From positions 1 to 61,208 of the forward strand of contig NZ_JAQITB010000012.1 of the NCBI RefSeq assembly GCF_028618515.1: DNA of 61,208 nucleotides, in the 5' to 3' direction. How positions within the stretch are numbered: the first letter of the stretch is position 1; the number at the start of each line of letters is the position of its first letter. The translations under genes and the position numbers were made by a program. The stretch is from Bartonella sp. ML69XJBT. Lineage in GTDB: Bacteria > Pseudomonadota > Alphaproteobacteria > Rhizobiales > Rhizobiaceae. The notes beneath the pieces are model-generated. The model had not been told where the DNA came from and made no database searches. It saw only the letters and a list, made by a program, of their open reading frames with translations. This document shows, piece by piece, positions 1 through 7,200 of this stretch.

Positions 1-151
1 AGAGGTTTTAAATACCCTTTGAAAGGTCTTTGAAGACCCTTTGAAAACACCTTAAAAACCCTTTAAAAGAAAATAAATTGGTACAAAACCTGGTGTCAAA
101 ATATACAAAACCTGCTGGCAAGCTACAGCAAGCTACATACATACAGCCATT

Positions 152-225
152 TGGCTGGGGAACTTGGATTCGAACCAAGATTGACGGAGTCAGAGTCCGC
201 TGTTCTACCATTAAACTATTCCCCA
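152..225 (-). tRNA. tRNA-Gln (anticodon CTG)
   Basis: On the minus strand the sequence folds as a complete cloverleaf. The acceptor arm TGGGGAA pairs with TTCCCCA, the discriminator is G and CCA is encoded. The T arm carries GGTTCGAATCC. The anticodon stem GCGGA/TCCGT closes the 7-nt loop CTCTGAC, giving anticodon CTG (Gln). The G discriminator suits tRNA-Gln. Flanking positions 1-150 hold only short imperfect CCCTTTGAAA-like repeats and no gene. Confidence 0.95.
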
Positions 226-313
226 ATAAGCTAATGTCGCCACTTTTAACAGATTTTAGTGTGCAGGCAAGGATAAAAAAGAATCTTTATAACCATAAAT
301 CAGTAAGAGGGAT

Positions 314-1072
314 TTATCGATAATAAAAGGCGATAGGAATATCATTGATTGTTTTAATCTGAATATCCATGTCATAAATTTCTTTAAGAATTTCTGGCTG
401 CATAATTTCTTGTGGTGTTCCACAATAGGCTGCTTTGCCCTTTTTAAGGGCAACAATCATATCTGAATAAGATGATGCGAAATTAATGTCATGCATGATA
501 ATGAGAATGGTTTTTTTGAGTTCATCGGCTGTACGGCGTAACTGTTTCATCATAGAAACGGCATGTTTCATATCCAGATTATTCAAAGGTTCATCTAACA
601 GGAGATAATCAGTGTCTTGACAGATGACCATTGCAATAAAAGCACGTTGACGCTGTCCGCCAGAAAGTTCATCTAAAAAGCAGTCTTTTAGGTCTTGTAA
701 ACCAAGATAGCGAAGCGCACTGTCAATAAATTGTTTATCTTCCTTATTATACCAGCCTTTTGAGTATGGATAGCGTCCAAAACTGACTAAATCATATACG
801 GTAAGACGAAAGGATAAAGGATTATCTTGACGCAGGATTGAGAGTTTTTGAGCCAAAATATCATGGGGCATTTTATCAATATCACAGCCGTCGATATGAA
901 TTGTACCATGATGGCGGGGTAAAAGGCGCCTTATCAGCATCAAAAGTGTTGATTTTCCAGAACCATTGGGACCAATGAGAGAAATAATTCCCCCTTTGGG
1001 AAGACGAAGGCACAAATCATCGATAATCAATCTTGCTCCATAAGATTTGGAAAGATGATTGATTTCAATCAT
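314..1072 (-). CDS. Iron-siderophore ABC transporter, ATP-binding protein
   Basis: ATPase subunit of an ABC importer of the FecE/CeuD/FatE type, which powers uptake of ferric siderophores across the inner membrane. The 252-aa protein has Walker A GPNGSGKST at residues 34-42, the signature LSGGQRQR and Walker B YLLLDEP followed by the D-loop NNLD. I start it at MIEINHL (1072) rather than the upstream Met at 1120: this ATG overlaps the permease stop as ATGA, the usual translational coupling, and homologues begin at this point. It is the last gene of a four-gene minus-strand cluster. The FatBCDE/CeuBCDE naming is from family resemblance; the actual siderophore or haem substrate is not visible in the sequence. 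Confidence 0.9.
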   Translation of the reverse strand: MIEINHLSKSYGARLIIDDLCLRLPKGGIISLIGPNGSGKSTLLMLIRRLLPRHHGTIHIDGCDIDKMPHDILAQKLSILRQDNPLSFRLTVYDLVSFGRYPYSKGWYNKEDKQFIDSALRYLGLQDLKDCFLDELSGGQRQRAFIAMVICQDTDYLLLDEPLNNLDMKHAVSMMKQLRRTADELKKTILIIMHDINFASSYSDMIVALKKGKAAYCGTPQEIMQPEILKEIYDMDIQIKTINDIPIAFYYR

Positions 1073-2019
1073 TTTAGTTTTCCCTTTATCAGTAAGGTTA
1101 AGAAGACAACACCGCCACAAAATTCAATAATAAAACTTAAACGTCCTGCCATATGAAAAATTTGTTCTAAAATAAATTGTCCACCAACCAGACAAATAAT
1201 CGCCAATAATATTGCAATAAGCATCACAACACCGTGTTTCACCTGAGGGGAGAGTTCATAAGCAAGGTTGGCAACTAACAAGCCCAAAAAGGTGATCGGT
1301 CCTACTAGTGTTGTGGAAATGGATACGAGAATAGAAACAAAAATGAGAATAGCTGTAGCGCTTTTGCGATAATCCACGCCAAGATTGAGCGCATTTTCAC
1401 GTCCCAGAGCAAGTACATCAAGCAGGTGGCGTGAACGCCAACCAATCAGACTCACAATGAAGACAATGACGCTAGCAAAGCTGATTAATGACGTATTAAA
1501 TTTATTAAAATTTGCAAACATAATATCCGTTAAATTCATCATTTGGTCCGGATTGAGTTGCAATTGCATGAACATGCGCAAACTGAAAAAAAAGCCGCCT
1601 AAAATAACACCAGTCAAGAGTGTCAAATGAAGTCCTTTTAGATTTCCTGAAAATAACCAGCGAAAAAGGCTTATGGAAAAGAGAATGAGAATGAAAGTTT
1701 CAAAAATCAACTGCCCTTCTTCATTTAAAAAGGGTAGAGAAAGAGAACCTAAAAAATAAATCGTGGTGGTTTTAATTAAAATATAAAGCTGATCAAACCC
1801 CATAATTGAAGGCGTAAGCAGACGATTGTTGACCACTGTTTGAAATAAAATAGTAGAAACGGTAATCGTATAGGCAATAAGAAGAAGAGAGATGAGTTTT
1901 GTGAATCGGAACGACCAAGTATAGATGTTGACATTCCATGTCATATAAAAACACGTTACGGCGCATGCCATCAGGATAAGCGTTGACAATACAAATGTTG
2001 TTTTTTTCTTTTTATCCAA
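1069..2019 (-). CDS. Iron-siderophore ABC transporter permease (second)
   Basis: Membrane permease of the FecCD/BtuC family (316 aa, about nine or ten hydrophobic segments). The family core is visible as GRENALNLGVDYRKSA followed by LVGPITFLGLLVANLAYEL, the cytoplasmic loop that contacts the ATPase. It pairs with the upstream permease to form the heterodimeric channel. Its start overlaps the upstream permease by 8 bp and its TGA overlaps the ATPase start by 4 bp, so the three genes are translationally coupled. A FatC/CeuC-type protein is most likely. Iron as substrate is inferred from the whole cluster. Confidence 0.88.
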   Translation of the reverse strand: MDKKKKTTFVLSTLILMACAVTCFYMTWNVNIYTWSFRFTKLISLLLIAYTITVSTILFQTVVNNRLLTPSIMGFDQLYILIKTTTIYFLGSLSLPFLNEEGQLIFETFILILFSISLFRWLFSGNLKGLHLTLLTGVILGGFFFSLRMFMQLQLNPDQMMNLTDIMFANFNKFNTSLISFASVIVFIVSLIGWRSRHLLDVLALGRENALNLGVDYRKSATAILIFVSILVSISTTLVGPITFLGLLVANLAYELSPQVKHGVVMLIAILLAIICLVGGQFILEQIFHMAGRLSFIIEFCGGVVFLTLLIKGKLK

Positions 2020-2968
2020 GACGCTTTCTCCAGCGTAACAGCAGTATAATAAAAATAAAACTACCGATAACGCCCATCATAGTACTTATGGGAATCTCTA
2101 AGGAAGGGTTAATGATTCGCCCTAAAAGATCACAAATTAAAACCAATCCTGCACCGCTGATTGCTACCCAGGGAGCAGTATGGCGCATATTATCGCCCAT
2201 GAAATTTGAAACAAGATTTGGAATAATCAATCCAACGAAAGGAATTCGACCAACTGTACAGACAATAACTGCAGTAATTGATGCAACAATAAAGAGACCA
2301 AAAATCATAACAGCACGATAATTGAGTCCAAGATTATTGGTTAAATCTTCTCCCAGACCAGCAACGGTAAAGCGATCAGCCGTGAAATAGGCAAGAATAC
2401 AGAGGGGAAGAGAGAACCATAAAAGTTCATATTTTCCCTCTAAAATCATTGCAAAACTGCCAAATAGATAGCCTTGAAGAGAGGGAAGCAACATTTCATA
2501 ATCGGCAATGGTGTTGGTGAGGGAACCAATAACATAGCCTAGCATAATTCCTGTCAGCGGTACCATGAGGGCCGATTTGAGAGGAATTTGACGTAATAAA
2601 AACATAAAAAGCAGTGTACCGGTCATGGCAAAAATTGTCGCAATCATCATTTTTCCTAAAACAGGGATATCGGGCAAAAAAATCATAACAAAAAGAATGC
2701 CAAGGGAAGCCGATTCAACAGTTCCAGCGGTAGATGGTTCAACAAAGCGATTTCGTGCAAGCAGTTGCATAATCATGCCGGAGAGTGCAAGTGCTGCACC
2801 TGCTAACAGCACTGCAATTGTACGAGGAAGACGGGTTTGCCAGAAAATAAGCCAGGCATGTGGATCCCTTGATAAGAGGTCAGAGGGCGTTACATCGGAA
2901 TAACCAACAAAAATGCTGAGAATAGACAGAAGGATAAGAATTGTTATGATAATCCAATAATTTTTCAC
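2012..2968 (-). CDS. Iron-siderophore ABC transporter permease (first)
   Basis: FecCD-family permease (318 aa), probably the FatD/CeuB-type partner of the next gene. The N-terminal motif RLPRTIAVLLAGAALALSGMIMQ is diagnostic for this family; the segments VGRIPFVGLIIPNLV and NPSLEIPISTMMGVIGSFIF mark the coupling loop and last membrane spans. It ends inside the second permease gene (8-bp overlap). It is separated from the binding-protein gene upstream by about 90 bp that contain a hairpin with a U-rich tail, so expression of the membrane components may be reduced relative to the binding protein. Confidence 0.88.
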   Translation of the reverse strand: MKNYWIIITILILLSILSIFVGYSDVTPSDLLSRDPHAWLIFWQTRLPRTIAVLLAGAALALSGMIMQLLARNRFVEPSTAGTVESASLGILFVMIFLPDIPVLGKMMIATIFAMTGTLLFMFLLRQIPLKSALMVPLTGIMLGYVIGSLTNTIADYEMLLPSLQGYLFGSFAMILEGKYELLWFSLPLCILAYFTADRFTVAGLGEDLTNNLGLNYRAVMIFGLFIVASITAVIVCTVGRIPFVGLIIPNLVSNFMGDNMRHTAPWVAISGAGLVLICDLLGRIINPSLEIPISTMMGVIGSFIFIILLLRWRKRLG

Positions 2969-2984
2969 GTTAAATCATTTTCTA

Positions 2985-3017
2985 ACAAAAAACAAAGGCT
3001 GTTTAATAACAGCCTTT
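2985..3017 (-). terminator. Intra-operon hairpin between binding protein and permease genes
   Basis: Perfect 10-bp stem AAAGGCTGTT (2994-3003) / AACAGCCTTT (3008-3017) with a 4-nt loop. Read on the minus strand it is followed by GTTTTTTGTT. It lies after the binding-protein stop and before the first permease, so it is probably a leaky terminator or a 3'-end stabiliser giving more binding protein than permease. Confidence 0.7.
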
Positions 3018-3059
3018 GCTCTTAAATTTTATTGCGACAGCACGCAAGTTATTTTACAC

Positions 3060-4001
3060 TTATTTGCTTTTTGTAAAAGCTTCATTGATTTGTTGTGCTG
3101 CCTCATTGAGTCCAGTTAGACCACCAGCTGCACGATACCAGCTCCAGGAGTCTAAATAAATAATCTGTTTTTGTTTGCCAGCTGTTGTACGATGAACAAG
3201 TTCATTGTCAAGCAATTGTGCAGCAGATTGTCCTTCTCGTCCAATCGCTGCATCTCGATCAATAACCAACAACCAGTCAGGATTGGTTTCGAGAATAAAC
3301 TCAGGGGAAATGAGTTGTCCATGTTTCTGCACAGTGAGTTTATCGGTTGCAGGAGCAATTCCAAATGCGGAATGGATGATATCAAAACGTGACTTTGGAC
3401 CCAAAGCACTGATCTTTCCACCAGAGGTCATAAGGACAAGTCCCGTACCTTTTCCTTTAGTATTCTTACGGACTTCTGCTAAATTTTTATTGAGCTTAGA
3501 AAATTCTTCTGTCGCTTCTTTTTCTTTGCCAAAAATTTTCCCAAGGATAGACACATTCCGTTCTATATCCCCAAGAGAGTTTTCATTTCCTACGGTTAGA
3601 TCAATGGTTGGAGCGATTTTGGATAAATCTTTATACTTGGCTTGAGTTCTCGAGGAAATAATAATTAAATCAGGTTGAAGGGCAGCAATTTTTTCATAAT
3701 CAGGTTCAAAAAGAGTGCCAATTTTTTCATATTTTGCATCATTGAACTGCTGTAAATATGAAGGTTTCTTCCCTTCAGGAATACCTACCACAGCTTTGAT
3801 ACCAAGGCGATTCATATTATCAAGCGACGCAATATCAAATACAACAACCTTTTGTGGAGAGGTGGGAACAGAAGTTGTGCCTGAAACATGATCAACTGTT
3901 ATATTTGCATTAACATTCATACCTGCCCATGCAAATGTTGCAAAGCTCATTGCAACAACAAAAATAGAAGCCACCCATTTCAGATATTTTATCATCATCA
4001 T
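3060..4001 (-). CDS. Periplasmic ferric-siderophore binding protein
   Basis: Substrate-binding protein of the FatB/CeuE/YclQ class (313 aa). A signal peptide is clear: MMMIKYLKW, a hydrophobic core, then AWA before GMNVNAN; no lipobox cysteine is seen. The body has the class motifs SPQKVVVFDIASLDNMNRLG, GTLFEPDYEKIAALQPDLII and a C-terminal YLDSWSWYRAAGG segment. It captures iron complexes in the periplasm and delivers them to the two permeases downstream. Three consecutive ATG codons make the exact start uncertain; the first has an AGGA Shine-Dalgarno 4 nt upstream. It is divergent from the first autotransporter gene. No outer-membrane TonB receptor is present in this window. Confidence 0.88.
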   Translation of the reverse strand: MMMIKYLKWVASIFVVAMSFATFAWAGMNVNANITVDHVSGTTSVPTSPQKVVVFDIASLDNMNRLGIKAVVGIPEGKKPSYLQQFNDAKYEKIGTLFEPDYEKIAALQPDLIIISSRTQAKYKDLSKIAPTIDLTVGNENSLGDIERNVSILGKIFGKEKEATEEFSKLNKNLAEVRKNTKGKGTGLVLMTSGGKISALGPKSRFDIIHSAFGIAPATDKLTVQKHGQLISPEFILETNPDWLLVIDRDAAIGREGQSAAQLLDNELVHRTTAGKQKQIIYLDSWSWYRAAGGLTGLNEAAQQINEAFTKSK

Positions 4002-4211
4002 TTTATCCTTTATTTCATAAAATATTATTTAAGGGTTTACGCACTTAAAAACTGAACTTAGACATTTTTATGTACAAAATTATGCACAGAATAGCACTAT
4101 AATAAGATGCAGTATGTTGTAAAATAGACTAAGATATGTTACAAAACGTACCTTATCTTATTTTCACTTAATTCTAGTGCCTTTGCAAGTTATATTTAGA
4201 AAGTTTGACAT
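4002..4211. promoter_or_regulatory. Divergent promoter region (iron uptake / autotransporter 1)
   Basis: A+T-rich 210-bp region that must hold promoters for both the iron-uptake operon and the first autotransporter. A widely spaced inverted repeat TTGTAA (4117-4122) / TTACAA (4139-4144), 16 bp apart, lies in it. I cannot match it to a known Irr, RirA or Fur site. Confidence 0.4.
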
Positions 4212-7200
4212 ATGATCAATGTAGTTAAAAATCGCGCATGTTTGTGCGCACTGACAACGAGTGCTCTCTTCTTTTTGCAAGGTGGAGGCGTTTCTATGGG
4301 AAGTGATTCTTCTCCCCAAAGTTCTTCAATTTTGCCTGTAGTGGGTGCTTATACATGTGGAGTTAAGAGTTTTCAGTCTGAACCACTAGCTCCTATTTTT
4401 TGTCAGGATGGTAAGGAGCATTCAGCAAAGTATGGGAGTATTCACGTGAAGAGCTATGGTGCTAATGCTGTAACTTCAATGGGAAAGCTTCGGGTTGAGT
4501 CAGGTTCTCAAACCTCACAGAAGGGACAAGAAACAGGAGACTTTCCAGAGGAAGGCGTTGGTGTTGATGAGACAACTATTAAATTGAGAAATATGTCTAT
4601 TAAGGATATGACCCAGTTGAATGTTGGTACATATGAAGGACAGATGGTTGCTAGTTATGTAGGGACTGATGATATGGATCCTGATGATATAGGGCCAGAA
4701 TTTGGAAGTGCTATATTTGCAACAGTAGGCGGGAAGGTTGAGTTGCAAGATTCCGGAATTTCCAATTTTCTGATTGGTCTTTATTCTGAGATGGGTGGGA
4801 AGATTATTGTGAAGCGTGGGAGAATCCATAGTTTGAATTCAGGAGCTCAGGCTGATAGTGATTCATTGATTACTCTGGATAATACAACGATTAATGTGGA
4901 GGGGCTTCCTTCACTTGATCAGCTTTCTGGGGACAGTGATAGCGGTAGTCTTCCTCTTGCAAGGCAAAACTCTCAGGTTTCAGGTTTAGGTACAGCGGGC
5001 TTGCACAGCTATGGTCAATCAGGAATAGTTATGAAATCTGGATCTATTGCTTTACGAGAAGGTGGAAGTGCAGCCATATCTGAGGGAGGGTTTGTCACAT
5101 TAGATAATGTTAGTATTAACATTAAGAAAAATGGATCTGAAAACTTACAGGGTAGTTCTGAACGTGCAGAATCTCAGAGTTTAGATGAGGGATCATTTAA
5201 GAGTAATATTTTATTAGCAAATAACGGATTTATTTCCTATAAAAATGGAAAATTTGATGGTTCTGATGTTGCTTTTTTGTGGGTACTGGATACTAACGGT
5301 AATGACGATGATGAAGACTTTGAGGATTATTTTGATAATGAAGATGAGTTAGAAAGCGTTCCTAGCGTAAATGGGGTAGGAAACCTTCCTAGCGTAGAGC
5401 CTCCGCAACCGTATCAAGAATATAACAGTTCTTTAACTAAGGTTAAAACGCTTATGCCCCAGTTCTTAGGTGAAGAGTCTTCTGGTACGATGAATGACCT
5501 TTGGGTTAATGCTGTCATAGACTCTTCAGATGTTACACTGAATGGGCAGGCATCTGTTGGCGTATATTTTAGTCATGAAGATATACAAGATATGGCAAGT
5601 CTGGATGATGATTCAGAATTAGAAGATCAAAGTATGGAAGGGGTAGTAAAGAGAGATTATTTCGTTTTATTGAAAGACACTACTCTTAAAGTTCCTGAAG
5701 GTAAGGCCATTTATGGTGAGAATACCACAGGTTCTGTCATTATAGACAAGTCTTCAAAGGTTTCTGGTAGTTCGTCTTTAAAGGGTTCTGGCGATCCGTC
5801 ATCAACTATTTCTGGTGATCTATTGTTGGAAGCTACTTCTAATGCTCATTTGTCAGTTTTTATTAATGGTGGTTCTATTATTAAAGGTGGTACTCATATT
5901 GATCAAAATTCTCATGCTAAGATTTTCTTGAACTCTGGATCAGAGTGGCACTTAACGAAAAGTAAAAAAACGCATGCGGGTTGTGGGAGTTCATGTGTTT
6001 CGTCTATAAACCTGAAAGATGCCACTATTAAGTTTGTGTCTGCAGAAAATGGAGAGAAGCAGACTCTTCGTGTCGGAAGAGGGAGTGGTGTAGTTTATAC
6101 TGCTTCTGGAGACTCTCACATTTATTTTAATGCATCTGTAAATCAGGACAATTCAAAAAACTCTCAAATATCTGATAGGCTTTTGATTCATGGTAATGTT
6201 TCTGGTCAGACGAAGGTACATGTGAATGAAAGAGCAGCTAATGGCACAGAAAGTGGACAAAGAGACAATGAGAATAATGTAAAACAGAAACATAAGTATC
6301 ATAGTGTTTCAATTATTCAGGTTTATGGGGAAGCAACAAAGGATTCCTTTAAGCTTGCAAATGGTTATGTTACGATATCAGGATTGCCTTATCAGTATAT
6401 TCTTCGTGGTTATGGTCCAACCCTTACTCCGAAGATGCAATTTTTCGATGGGCGTTTATTAGAAACAACACAAGTTTGGGATTTCCGTTTAGAAAGTAAA
6501 ATACAAAAAGAAAATGGCACTATGGAAGATCCTCCTTTGGCGACAGACGTAGCTTTAGGGGAATATATGGAGATGGATTTGGGTTTTGCTGCTTTAAGGG
6601 ATGTAGAATTAGAGTTTGAAAATACTAAAAAAGATATCGTAAAAGAAAAAAACATAAATGGAGGTGCTATAGCTGAGAGATCTAATCTAGACGATTCTTC
6701 TGTAGGGCCAAATTCTTTGGCTGAGGTAACTACTCCTCCTCTAGCAGAGGGTTCTGACCCTGAAATTGTATCTCTTCAGGGAGTGCCTACAGTTGCTCCG
6801 TTTTCTGCGCTTGCAAGGTCTGATACAGATGAGGCTGTTGATTATTCGGGATCTGAAAGACCTACTTTATCTACTCCATTATTGGAAACAACAGATGAAC
6901 AGGGTGAAGCCTTAAATATTACTCTTCTTCCTAATTCAAATGGAGGCATTAATGGGAATGAAGCAGAGTATACTTTAGCTTCAGGTGTTCCTACTTCCTC
7001 TACTGAGAGAACTGAAAATGTAAATACGCAGACTGTTACACCGTTGAGAAGTTCTGAGGTTGTAACACCTATTACTCATGAGAAAGCTAAAGCGTCTAAG
7101 ATTGTTGCTGAGCCAGCTGTTTCTATTGTGTCTAAGGAAAAGGAGCTTGCACCTGAGAAGAAGGAAGGTGGTCCTGTAGGGCGTATTCTACTTTCGGCTG

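Noticed and set aside
152-225. tRNA-Gln as an attachment site of an integrated element
   Set aside because: No duplicated tRNA 3' end was seen in the window, and the integrase relics lie far away.
78-323. ORF running across the tRNA-Gln gene
   Set aside because: It overlaps the tRNA on the opposite strand and has no domain.
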